Positions 29,413-36,907 of a stretch of DNA of 64,000 bases are shown here, one piece after another. Origin of the DNA: Roseococcus sp. SYP-B2431 (lineage in GTDB: Bacteria > Pseudomonadota > Alphaproteobacteria > Acetobacterales > Acetobacteraceae); the NCBI RefSeq assembly GCF_004336745.1, contig NZ_SJXD01000022.1, forward strand, positions 186,001 through 250,000, in the 5' to 3' direction. The notes under the pieces are model-generated. The model was not told where the DNA came from. It did no database searches and saw only the letters and a list, made by a program, of their open reading frames with translations. The translations under genes were made by a program, and so were the position numbers. Every line of letters starts with the position of its first letter. Positions within the stretch are counted from its first letter, which is position 1.

Positions 29413-30059
29413 TCCCAGTTCTGCTGCGGGAGCTGCGGCTGGCCATCCGCCACCCCGCCGACACGCTTGCCGCGGTGATGTTCTTCGTGCTGGTCGCCGC
29501 CCTGTTTCCCTTCGGCGTCGGCCCCTCGCCCGAGTTGCTGGCGCGGCTCGCCCCCGGCGCGCTGCTGGCCTCGGCGCTGCTGGCGGCGCTGCTGCCGCTG
29601 GACCGGCTCTTCGGCGCGGAGGCGGAGGACGGCTCGCTCGACCAGCTCCTGCTGAGCGGCCTCGCTCCGGCGGCCATCGCGGGGATGAAGGCGCTCGCGC
29701 ACTGGATCACGACGGGCGTGCCCCTGGTGATCGCGACGCCCCTCGCCGCCGCGCTCCTGAACCTGCCGGTCGAGGCGATGCCGGTGGCGATGGCCGCCCT
29801 GGCGCTGGGCTCGGCGATCCTGTCCCTCTTGGGCGCGGCCGGCGCCGCGCTGACGCTCGGCGCCCGGCGCGGCGGCGTGCTGCTACCGCTGCTGGTGCTC
29901 CCGCTGGCCATCCCAGTGATGATTTTCGGCGCGGCGGCGATCGAGGCGGCGGCCTCCGGGCTGGAGGCGCGGCCCTACCTGCTGCTGGAGGCGGCGATGC
30001 TGGCGCTCGCCGTGCCCCTGGCGCCGCTGGCCGCCGGAGCCGCGCTCCGGGGCGATTAG
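29409..30059 (+). CDS. ccmB: Heme exporter membrane subunit CcmB
   Basis: This 216-residue inner-membrane protein with six predicted membrane segments is the permease partner of CcmA. It has the family's LLRELRLAIRHPADTLAAVMFF N-terminus, FGAEAEDGSLDQLLLSGL and the LPLAIPVMIFGA stretch. The start is TTG at 29409, overlapping the ccmA stop as TTGA; no ATG or GTG fits the conserved N-terminus. A ccmC gene usually follows, but here the next gene is marR on the other strand, so ccmC and the rest are elsewhere. Confidence 0.9.
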   Translation: MIPVLLRELRLAIRHPADTLAAVMFFVLVAALFPFGVGPSPELLARLAPGALLASALLAALLPLDRLFGAEAEDGSLDQLLLSGLAPAAIAGMKALAHWITTGVPLVIATPLAAALLNLPVEAMPVAMAALALGSAILSLLGAAGAALTLGARRGGVLLPLLVLPLAIPVMIFGAAAIEAAASGLEARPYLLLEAAMLALAVPLAPLAAGAALRGD

Positions 30060-30099
30060 GCCTTGCCCGGCTCAGCCCGCCCTAGCTCAGCCCCCCGGC

Positions 30100-30579
30100 T
30101 CAACCCGCATTGATCAGCTCGAGCGCGGCGCCGCGCAGCTCTTCCAGCGAGGAGCGCGCCGCATCGGCCACACCAGGGCGCAGCTGGGCCTGCATGGCGT
30201 TCTGCGCCTCCTGCCAGGCGGGCAGCGCCTCGGCGAGCCTGGCCCGGCCGGTGGCCGTCAAACGATAGGTGATGCGCCGCCCCTTGCCGGGCACGCCGAC
30301 CAGCAGCCCGGCGTCGAGCAGCCGCGTCAGGTTGCGTGTCAGCGTCGAGCGCTCGATGCCCAGCCTGTCGGCGAGTTCGCGGGCCGAATCCGCCTCGCCC
30401 GTGGCGACCACGATGAGCACGCCGAATTGGGACGGCTCCAGCCCGAACGGCGCCAGCCGGGCCGCATAGGCGCGCGAGATCAGGTTCGCGGTGCGCCGCG
30501 CCGCGAAGGCGAGACACTCCATCCGGATCGCGGTGCAGGCATCTGCGGCATTGTCGGCGGTGAGAGGTTTCCGGGCCAT
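30100..30579 (-). CDS. MarR-family transcriptional regulator
   Basis: This 159-residue winged-helix DNA-binding protein matches the MarR family: dimer helix CLAFAARRTANLISRAYAARLAPFGLEPSQFGVL, recognition region RELADRLGIERSTLTRNLTRLLDAGLL and wing GKGRRITYRLTATGRARL. These proteins usually repress their own promoter until a small phenolic or oxidant binds. The ATG at 30579 (MARKPL) is preferred because a perfect palindrome that looks like its operator lies just upstream; ATG codons at 30588 and 30600 would be in or beyond it. No obvious target gene lies next to it, since ccmB converges on it. Confidence 0.85.
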   Translation of the reverse strand: MARKPLTADNAADACTAIRMECLAFAARRTANLISRAYAARLAPFGLEPSQFGVLIVVATGEADSARELADRLGIERSTLTRNLTRLLDAGLLVGVPGKGRRITYRLTATGRARLAEALPAWQEAQNAMQAQLRPGVADAARSSLEELRGAALELINAG

Positions 30580-30582
30580 ATG

Positions 30583-30594
30583 GTGCATATGCAC
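30583..30594. promoter_or_regulatory. Candidate MarR operator palindrome
   Basis: GTGCATATGCAC is a perfect 12-bp palindrome placed 4 bp upstream of the preferred marR start. MarR proteins bind palindromes of this size near their own promoters. Binding by this protein is inferred. Confidence 0.45.
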
Positions 30595-30600
30595 ATCCAT

Positions 30601-30897
30601 TCGCCCGATTTGAAGCGATCTTTGCCGCGCGCGCGATGGAGGGGTCCCCGGCGGGACCTGGTCTGGGGGGGGAGTGTCGCCCCGCCGGGGATGTCGCCGC
30701 GCCCGGGGGGAGAGTCGGCGCGACGGCAGAGGGTCGACCCTACCGGCAGGTCACGCGGGTGGCCGGCGGCAGGTCGTTCGTGGTGCTTAACGCACCAGTC
30801 CCGGATGAGTTGTTCAGACTTTCGATGCCCAGCAGGATCGACCGGGAGGTTCCCCAGGGGGTTCCCCGATCGGCCGTGCCTATCGGGCGGAACCCGC
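30601..30897. other. Long intergenic region before radA, nothing recognised
   Basis: This stretch between the marR start and the radA promoter has runs of G and C and several short inverted repeats. No open frame here has a credible start and Shine-Dalgarno sequence. I see no tRNA, known riboswitch or insertion sequence. Confidence 0.4.
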
Positions 30898-30934
30898 TTG
30901 CGCGACCGACATGTTCTAGTTATGTTCCAATCTG
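30898..30934 (+). promoter_or_regulatory. radA promoter overlapped by an alphaproteobacterial LexA box
   Basis: GTTC (30913-30916), 7 nt, GTTC (30924-30927) is an exact match to the GTTC-N7-GTTC LexA box of alphaproteobacteria. A promoter TTGCGC (30898-30903), 17-bp spacer, TATGTT (30921-30926) overlaps it. The predicted RNA start is near 30933, 1-2 nt before the radA ATG at 30935, so the transcript may be leaderless. LexA bound here would block the -10 element. Confidence 0.8.
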
Positions 30935-32341
30935 ATGGCCAAGGAACGCACCCGCTTCGTCTGTCAGTCCTGCGGGGCCGACCACCCGAAATGGCAGGGG
31001 CGCTGCGACGGCTGCGGCGAATGGAACACCCTCGTCGAGGAATCGGCGGCGCCGCGCGGTCCCGGTCCGGCCGGCAAGGCGCCCCTCGGCCGCGGCATCG
31101 AACTCGTGGGCCTGGCCGGCGAGAGCGCCCCGCCGCCCCGGCACCTGACAGGCATCGCCGAGCTGGACCGCGTGCTGGGCGGCGGCTTCGTGCCCGCCTC
31201 GGCCGTGCTGGTGGGCGGCGATCCGGGCATCGGCAAGTCCACCATCCTGCTGCAGGCCGCGGCGCGCATGTCGAGCGCCGGCAAGCGCGTCCTCTACATC
31301 TCGGGCGAGGAGGCGGTGGCCCAGGTGCGGCTGCGCGCGCGGCGGCTCGGCCTCCAGGAAGCGCCGATGGTGCTGGCGGCCGCCTCCGCCCTGCGGGACA
31401 TCCTGGCGAGCCTGGAGGCCGAGAAGGACGCCACGCTCGTCGTCATCGATTCGATCCAGACCATGTGGCTCGACGCGCTGGATTCGGCGCCGGGCACCGT
31501 GGCCCAGGTCCGCACCTGCGCCTTCGAGCTCATCCGCTGCGCCAAGGCGCGCGGCTTCGCGCTGGTGCTGGTGGGCCACGTGACCAAGGAGGGCACCCTC
31601 GCCGGCCCTCGCGTGCTGGAGCACATGGTCGACGCCACGCTCTACTTCGAGGGTGATCGCGGCCACCAGTTCCGCATCCTCCGCGCGACCAAGAACCGCT
31701 TCGGCGCCACCGACGAGATCGGCGTCTTCGAGATGACGGAAGGCGGGCTGATGGAGGTCACCAACCCCTCCGCCCTCTTCCTGGCCGAGCGCCGCGGCAA
31801 TATCTCCGGCAGCGCCGTCTTCGCCGGGCTGGAGGGCACGCGGCCCGTGCTGGTGGAGGTGCAGGCGCTGCTCTCGCCCAGCAACGGCGGCAGCCCGCGC
31901 CGCCAGGTGGTGGGCTGGGAGGGCGGGCGGCTCTCCATGCTGCTGGCGGTGCTGGAGGCGCGCTGCAACCTCACCTTCGCCCAGGCGGACGTCTACCTGA
32001 ACATCGCCGGCGGCCTGCGGATCAACGAGCCGGCGGCGGATATGGCGGTGGCGGCCGCGCTGGTCTCGGCCATCACGGACCGGCCGACCGACCCGGACGC
32101 GGTCTATTTCGGCGAGGTGGGGCTTTCGGGCGAGATCCGGCAGGTCTCCCAGGCCGAGCAGCGGCTGCGCGAGGCGCAGAAGCTCGGCTTCTCGGCCGCC
32201 GTCCTGCCGCGCCGCGTCGCCCGCGGCAACAAGGCGCCCGCGCCAATCGAGGGCCTCCGGCTGACCGAGGTCGGCCATCTGGCGGATCTGGTGGCGCCCT
32301 TCGCGGCGGGCACGCTGAAACGGGAAAAGGCGCGGGCATGA
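30935..32341 (+). CDS. radA: DNA repair protein RadA (branch-migration ATPase)
   Basis: This 468-residue cytosolic protein helps process recombination intermediates with RecA. An N-terminal zinc finger (CQSCGADHPKWQGRCDGCGEW), a RecA-like ATPase with Walker A GGDPGIGKST, the RadA-specific KNRFG motif (ATKNRFG), and a C-terminal Lon-like domain (GGLRINEPAADMAVAAALVSA, then GEVGLSGEIRQV) are in the expected order. A LexA box overlaps its promoter, so induction by DNA damage is likely. No Shine-Dalgarno sequence precedes the ATG, in keeping with a leaderless message. It overlaps ogt by 4 bp. Confidence 0.97.
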   Translation: MAKERTRFVCQSCGADHPKWQGRCDGCGEWNTLVEESAAPRGPGPAGKAPLGRGIELVGLAGESAPPPRHLTGIAELDRVLGGGFVPASAVLVGGDPGIGKSTILLQAAARMSSAGKRVLYISGEEAVAQVRLRARRLGLQEAPMVLAAASALRDILASLEAEKDATLVVIDSIQTMWLDALDSAPGTVAQVRTCAFELIRCAKARGFALVLVGHVTKEGTLAGPRVLEHMVDATLYFEGDRGHQFRILRATKNRFGATDEIGVFEMTEGGLMEVTNPSALFLAERRGNISGSAVFAGLEGTRPVLVEVQALLSPSNGGSPRRQVVGWEGGRLSMLLAVLEARCNLTFAQADVYLNIAGGLRINEPAADMAVAAALVSAITDRPTDPDAVYFGEVGLSGEIRQVSQAEQRLREAQKLGFSAAVLPRRVARGNKAPAPIEGLRLTEVGHLADLVAPFAAGTLKREKARA

Positions 32342-32862
32342 CCCGCCTCCTCGTGGACCGGCTGGAGACGCCGATCGGCGAGGCGCTCCTGGTCACGGAC
32401 GGGGAAGGCCGTCTGCGAGGCCTGGACTGGGCGGATCACGAGGCCCGGCTGAGCCGGCTGCTTCGCCTGAACCACCGCCCCTTCGCGCCGGAAGCGGGTG
32501 CGGCGCCGGAGGCGATGCGGCGGGCGCTGACGGCCTATTTCGAGGGCGATCTCGGCAGCCTCGCCGTGATTTCCTGGCGAGCCACGGGCACGCCCTTCCA
32601 GCAGGCGCTCTGGGCGGCGCTGACCACGATTCCGGCGGGGCAGACGCTCAGCTACGGCGCCCTGGCGGCGAAGCTCGGCTCGCCGCGCGCGGTCCGCGCG
32701 GTGGGGGCGGCGAACGGCGCCAATCCGATCAGCCTCGTGCTGCCCTGCCATCGCGTCATCGGCAGCGACGGCGCGCTGACCGGCTATGGCGGCGGGCTGG
32801 ACCGCAAGCGCTGGCTCCTGCGCCACGAGGGCGCGGCCTTCCGGGAAACGCGCGCGGCCTGA
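32338..32862 (+). CDS. ogt: Methylated-DNA-[protein]-cysteine S-methyltransferase
   Basis: This 174-residue suicide repair protein takes methyl groups from O6-methylguanine in DNA. It has the catalytic PCHRVIGSDG with the acceptor Cys, the DNA-binding helix with the arginine finger (GSPRAVRAVGAANGANP) and the preceding FQQALWAALTTIPAGQTLSYGALA. It starts in the radA stop (ATGA overlap), so it should be expressed with radA, giving a small damage-repair operon under the LexA box. No Ada-type N-terminal regulator domain is present. Confidence 0.94.
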   Translation: MTRLLVDRLETPIGEALLVTDGEGRLRGLDWADHEARLSRLLRLNHRPFAPEAGAAPEAMRRALTAYFEGDLGSLAVISWRATGTPFQQALWAALTTIPAGQTLSYGALAAKLGSPRAVRAVGAANGANPISLVLPCHRVIGSDGALTGYGGGLDRKRWLLRHEGAAFRETRAA

Positions 32863-32925
32863 CGCCGCCCCCGATTCGCCGGGGGACTCACGCGAATCAC
32901 GCCGCCCCGCTATACGCGGCGCAGC

Positions 32926-33486
32926 ATGACCTGGGCCGATGGCATTCTCCTGATCGTGATGGTGGCCTCGGCCATCCTCTCCTTCATGCGCGGATTCGTC
33001 CGCGAGACGCTCGGCGTCGCCGCCTGGATCGGCGCGGCCGTGGCCGCCTTCACCTTCCGCGATCCCCTCGTCGCGCTCCTCGACGGCGCCATCGAGCCGG
33101 ATTGGCTGGCCGACGGCGTGGCGGTCGGCATGGTCTTCCTGGTGGTGCTGGTCGTCCTCAAGCTTGTCATCCACGCATTGGCGGGGCGCGTGCAACGCAG
33201 CCCCCTGGGGGGTGTGGATCGCTCGCTCGGGGCCATATTCGGCCTAGCGCGCGGCGCCTTCATCGCTGCCTTGGCCTATGTTCTCGCCGGGCTCTTCGTG
33301 CCCGCCGTCGAGCGCTGGCCCGAGGCGGTGCGGGAGGCCCGGGCGCTTCCCCTCGTCGTCGATGTCGCGAGATGGGTTGTCGGCCTGATGCCGGAGGAGT
33401 ATCGCCCCCGCATCGCCGCGCCCCCCGAGCGACGTGAGCCGACGCAGGAGGACCTGATGCGCCCGCCTGCCCGCAACCGAACCTAG
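32926..33486 (+). CDS. cvpA: CvpA-family membrane protein
   Basis: This 186-residue inner-membrane protein has four hydrophobic segments and the CvpA pattern: ADGILLIVMVASAILSFMRGFVRETLGVAAWIGAAVAAF at the N-terminus, then the GVDRSLGAIFGLARGAFIAALAYV segment. It lies 11 bp upstream of purF, the classical cvpA-purF order. CvpA was first tied to colicin V production and more recently to envelope stress. The last 35 residues are a charged cytosolic tail ending in PARNRT. Confidence 0.93.
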   Translation: MTWADGILLIVMVASAILSFMRGFVRETLGVAAWIGAAVAAFTFRDPLVALLDGAIEPDWLADGVAVGMVFLVVLVVLKLVIHALAGRVQRSPLGGVDRSLGAIFGLARGAFIAALAYVLAGLFVPAVERWPEAVREARALPLVVDVARWVVGLMPEEYRPRIAAPPERREPTQEDLMRPPARNRT

Positions 33487-33497
33487 AGGCCGCCGCC

Positions 33498-34949
33498 ATG
33501 CCCCTGCCGCTTTCGGAAGACGACAAGTTCCACGAGGAATGCGGCGTCTTCGGCGTCTGGCGCCACAAGGACGCGGCGGCCCTGACCGCGCTGGGCCTGC
33601 ACGCCCTGCAGCATCGCGGCCAGGAAGCCTCGGGCATCGTCACGCTGGACGACGCCGGCAGCTTCCACACGCATAAGGGCCTCGGCCTCGTCGGCGACAT
33701 CTTCGGCGATGCGAAGGTCATGGCCAGCCTGCCCGGCAGCGCGGCCATCGGCCACAACCGCTACGCCACCACGGGCGAGACGGCGCTGCGCAACGTCCAG
33801 CCGCTCTACGCCGACTTCGAGTTCGGCGGCTTCGCCGTGGGCCACAACGGCAACCTCACCAATGCGGGCGTGCTGAAGCGGGCGCTGGTGCGCCGCGGCT
33901 GCCTCTTCCAGTCCTCGACGGACAGCGAGGTCTTCGTCCATCTCATCGCCATCAGCCTCTACTCCACGGTGCTGGACCGGCTGATCGACGCACTGAAGCA
34001 GGTGCAGGGCGCCTATTCCCTGGTGGCGCTGCACAATGGCGGCCTCATCGGCGCGCGCGATCCTCTCGGCGTGCGGCCGCTGGTGCTGGGCCGGCTCAGC
34101 GACGGCTGGGTGCTGGCCAGCGAGACCTGCGCGCTCGACATCGTCAGCGCCGAGTTCGTGCGCGACATCGAGCCGGGCGAGATCGTCGTCATCGACGACA
34201 GCGGCATCCGCTCGGTGAAGCCCTTCTCGAACACCCAGAACCGCTTCTGCATCTTCGAGTACATCTACTTCGCCCGGCCGGACTCCGTGATGGAGGGCAC
34301 GCCGGTCTACGACACCCGCAAGCGCATCGGCGCCGAGCTGGCGCGCGAGAGCGCCGTCGGCGCGGATGTGGTCGTGCCCGTGCCGGACAGCGGCGTGCCG
34401 GCGGCGATGGGCTATGCGGTGGAATCCGGCATTCCCTTCGAGCTCGGCATCATCCGCAATCATTATGTGGGCCGCACCTTCATCGAGCCGACCGACCAGA
34501 TCCGCCACCTCGGCGTGAAGCTGAAGCACAGCGCCAACCGGGCGGTGCTGGAGGGCAAGCGCGTCATCCTGGTCGACGATTCGATCGTGCGCGGCACCAC
34601 CTCGAAGAAGATCGTGGAGATGGTCCGCCAGGCCGGCGCCGCGGAGGTCCATATGAGGATCTCCTCCCCGCCCACCACGCACAGTTGCTTCTACGGCATC
34701 GACACGCCGGAGCGCAGCGCGCTGCTCGCCGCCAAGCACGATGTCGAGGAGATGGCGAAGCTGATCGGCGCCGACAGCCTCGCCTTCATCTCGCTCGACG
34801 GCCTCTACCGCGCGCTCGGCAAAACCGGCCGCGATAGCCGCAACCCGGCTTTTTGCGACGCCTGCTTCACCGGCGACTACGCCATCCCGCTCACGGACTG
34901 GACCGACAATGCCGAGCGCCGCGAGAGCCTGCTGAAGGCCAGCGCGTGA
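33498..34949 (+). CDS. purF: Amidophosphoribosyltransferase
   Basis: This 483-residue enzyme makes phosphoribosylamine from PRPP and glutamine, the first committed step of purine synthesis. A 14-residue propeptide (ending in HEE) precedes the catalytic Cys15 in CGVFGVW. The Ntn-hydrolase glutaminase domain has GHNRYATTG and GHNGNLTNA. The phosphoribosyltransferase domain has VPVPDSGVPAAMGYA and the PRPP loop VILVDDSIVRGTTS. Cysteines in NRFCIFEYIYF, SCFYGIDTP and FCDACFTGDY mark the [4Fe-4S] type, as in Bacillus. It overlaps the SDR gene by 4 bp. Confidence 0.97.
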   Translation: MPLPLSEDDKFHEECGVFGVWRHKDAAALTALGLHALQHRGQEASGIVTLDDAGSFHTHKGLGLVGDIFGDAKVMASLPGSAAIGHNRYATTGETALRNVQPLYADFEFGGFAVGHNGNLTNAGVLKRALVRRGCLFQSSTDSEVFVHLIAISLYSTVLDRLIDALKQVQGAYSLVALHNGGLIGARDPLGVRPLVLGRLSDGWVLASETCALDIVSAEFVRDIEPGEIVVIDDSGIRSVKPFSNTQNRFCIFEYIYFARPDSVMEGTPVYDTRKRIGAELARESAVGADVVVPVPDSGVPAAMGYAVESGIPFELGIIRNHYVGRTFIEPTDQIRHLGVKLKHSANRAVLEGKRVILVDDSIVRGTTSKKIVEMVRQAGAAEVHMRISSPPTTHSCFYGIDTPERSALLAAKHDVEEMAKLIGADSLAFISLDGLYRALGKTGRDSRNPAFCDACFTGDYAIPLTDWTDNAERRESLLKASA

Positions 34950-35653
34950 TTTCCGAAGAGCTGAAGGATCAGGTCGCGCTGGTCACGGGCGCGAGCCGGG
35001 GGATCGGCCGGGACACGGCGCTGGCGCTGGCCGGGATGGGCGCGCATCTCGTGCTGACGGCGCGCAGCCAGGGCGGCCTCGAGGAGACGGACGACCTGAT
35101 CCGCGCCTCCGGCGGCAGCGCGACCCTGCTGCCGCTGGACATGATGCGCGAGGCCGAGCAGCTCGACATGCTGGGCCCTTCGATCGTCGAGCGCTTCGGG
35201 CGTCTGGACGTGCTGGTCCATGCGGCCGGGGTGCTGTCGAAACTGACGCCCGCCGCGCACATCATGCCCCGCGACTGGGAGGAGAGCCTCGCGGTCAATG
35301 TCAGCGCCACCTGGCGGCTGATCCGCACCTGCGATCCCGCGCTGCGCGCGGCGCCGGCGGGCCGCGCGGTGGTGCTGACGGACAGCTATGCCGACCGGCC
35401 GACCGCCTATTTCGGCCTCTACTCGGCAGCCAAGGCGGCGCAGGCGCATCTCGTGCGGTGCTGGGCGGCGGAACTGGAGCAGACGCCGGTGCGCGTCGCC
35501 CTGGCCGATCCCGGGCCGGTCGCCAGCCACCTGCGCCGCGCGGCCTTCCCGGGCGAGGACCAGGCGAAGCTCCGCCAGCCGGCGGAAGCGGGCGCGGCCA
35601 TCGCGGCGCTCGTGGCCGGGAGCCCGGAGCGTGGCGCCACCATCCGGCTCTGA
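34946..35653 (+). CDS. Short-chain dehydrogenase/reductase
   Basis: This 235-residue cytosolic oxidoreductase has the classical SDR features: NAD(P) motif TGASRGIG, the VHAAGVL motif in place of NNAG, the catalytic Ser in VVLTDSYADRP and the YSAAK pair (FGLYSAAKAAQ). Its GTG start overlaps the purF stop (GTGA). It is shorter than typical fatty-acid reductases and lacks the last SDR helix. The SDR following purF is seen in other alphaproteobacteria; its substrate is unknown. It is followed by the 138-bp tandem repeat. Confidence 0.88.
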   Translation: MISEELKDQVALVTGASRGIGRDTALALAGMGAHLVLTARSQGGLEETDDLIRASGGSATLLPLDMMREAEQLDMLGPSIVERFGRLDVLVHAAGVLSKLTPAAHIMPRDWEESLAVNVSATWRLIRTCDPALRAAPAGRAVVLTDSYADRPTAYFGLYSAAKAAQAHLVRCWAAELEQTPVRVALADPGPVASHLRRAAFPGEDQAKLRQPAEAGAAIAALVAGSPERGATIRL

Positions 35654-35689
35654 GCCCACGGCCGGCGCGGCGAGCGGCAGAATGCGGCC

Positions 35690-36083
35690 CGCGTTTCCAG
35701 CCGACCGCGCGCACGGCGCGCGGCGCGCCCAGGCGAGCCGCCCCGCCGGCACGACCGCCGCGGCGCGAAGGCAAGCGCGCGGAGCGCGCGCCCGCCGTTC
35801 GAGGGCTTCCGAATGCAGTCGCAGGATTGCCGCGTTTCCCGACCGCGCGCACGGCGCGCGGCGCGCCCAGGCGAGCCGCCCCGCCGGCACGACCGCGGCG
35901 GCGCGAAGGCAAGCGCGCGGAGCGCGCGCCCGCCGTTTGAGGGCTTCCGAATGCAGCCGTAGGATTGCCGCGTTTCCCGACCGCGCGCACGGCGCGCGGC
36001 GCGCCCAGGCGAGCCGCCCCGCCGGCACGACCGCGGCGGCGCGAAGGCAAGCGCGCGAAGCGCGCGCCCGCCGTTTGAGGGCG
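35690..36083 (+). repeat. Three tandem copies of a 138-bp GC-rich element
   Basis: Unit copies begin near 35690, 35831 and 35969, with successive spacings of 141 and 138 bp; the first carries a 3-bp insertion and the third is shortened at its 3' side. Each unit starts with GCGTTTCC, runs through GACCGCGCGCACGGCGCGCG and GGCGCGCCCAGGCGAGCCGC, and ends with GCGCGAAGGCAAGCGCG then CCGCCGTTYGAGGGC. The linker between units, GAATGCAGYCGYAGGATTGC, is nearly identical both times. The last copy ends in TTTGAGGGC only 5 nt before the rlmJ ATG, and its GAGGG serves as Shine-Dalgarno sequence. Open frames in several phases are a by-product of the period being a multiple of three. Confidence 0.9.
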
Positions 36084-36088
36084 TAAAC

Positions 36089-36907
36089 ATGAACTACCGC
36101 CACGCCTACCACGCCGGCAATTTCGCCGACTGCATGAAGCACGCGCTGCTGGTCTGGCTGCTGCGTGCCCTGGCGCGCAAGCCGGCGGCCTTCCGCGTGC
36201 TCGACACCCATGCCGGCATCGGCCGCTACGATCTCGGCGGCGAGGAGGCGCAGCGCACGGGCGAGTGGCGCGAGGGCATCGGCCGGCTGCAAGGCGTCAC
36301 CGATGGCCCGCTCGCGGATTATGTCGCGCTGGCGAGCGAAAGCGGCTCCTATCCCGGCTCGCCGGCGATCGCCGCCGCGCTGCTGCGTGAGCAGGACCGC
36401 CTTGCTCTCGTCGAGCTGCACGAGGAGGACCACGCCACGCTGCGCGCCCTCTTCCGCCGCGACCACCGTGTCGCCGTGCACCGGCGGGATGCCTTCGAAT
36501 CGCTGCGCGCCCTGACGCCCTTTCCGGAGAAGCGCGGCCTCGTCCTCATGGACCCGCCCTTCGAGCAGCCCGGCGAATACGAGCGGCTGACCGCCGGCAT
36601 CGCCGAGGTCGGGCGCCGGGCGCGCGGGCTGGTGCAGGCGGCCTGGTACCCGATCAAGGGCCGCGCGCCGGTGCGCGCCTTCCACACGGCGCTTACGGAA
36701 TCCGGCGTGAAGGACATCCTGGCCGCCGAGCTGCACCTGCGCGAGCCGATCGATGCCGCCCGGCTGAACGGCTGCGGCCTCGCCGTGGTCAACGCGCCCT
36801 ATGGGTTCGAGGAGGCCGTCCGCGCCATTCTGTCGGAGCTAGCGGACCTGTTGGCAACCGGGGAGGCGGGCGGCGGATGGACGCTGACGCGGATCGCCGA
36901 TGAGTGA
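36089..36907 (+). CDS. rlmJ: 23S rRNA (adenine(2030)-N6)-methyltransferase RlmJ
   Basis: This 272-residue SAM-dependent methyltransferase modifies A2030 of 23S rRNA. It has the family N-terminus MNYRHAYHAGNFADCMKHALLVWLL and VLDTHAGIGRYDL as SAM motif I. The catalytic DPPF motif (GLVLMDPPFEQPGEYERL) and a C-terminal NAPYGFEE follow. Its Shine-Dalgarno sequence (GAGGG, 8 nt before ATG) is the end of the tandem-repeat element. It overlaps gpsA by 8 bp. Confidence 0.94.
   Translation: MNYRHAYHAGNFADCMKHALLVWLLRALARKPAAFRVLDTHAGIGRYDLGGEEAQRTGEWREGIGRLQGVTDGPLADYVALASESGSYPGSPAIAAALLREQDRLALVELHEEDHATLRALFRRDHRVAVHRRDAFESLRALTPFPEKRGLVLMDPPFEQPGEYERLTAGIAEVGRRARGLVQAAWYPIKGRAPVRAFHTALTESGVKDILAAELHLREPIDAARLNGCGLAVVNAPYGFEEAVRAILSELADLLATGEAGGGWTLTRIADE

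Noticed and set aside
35690-36083. CRISPR array
   Set aside because: Only three units, with 138-bp periods and no unique spacers; the linker sequences are also repeated.
35388-36090. Repeat-encoded proteins in both strands across the tandem repeat
   Set aside because: Open frames exist because the 138-bp period is a multiple of three and stop codons are rare in GC-rich DNA. The peptides are Arg/Ala/Gly-rich and no frame has a good start or homologue.
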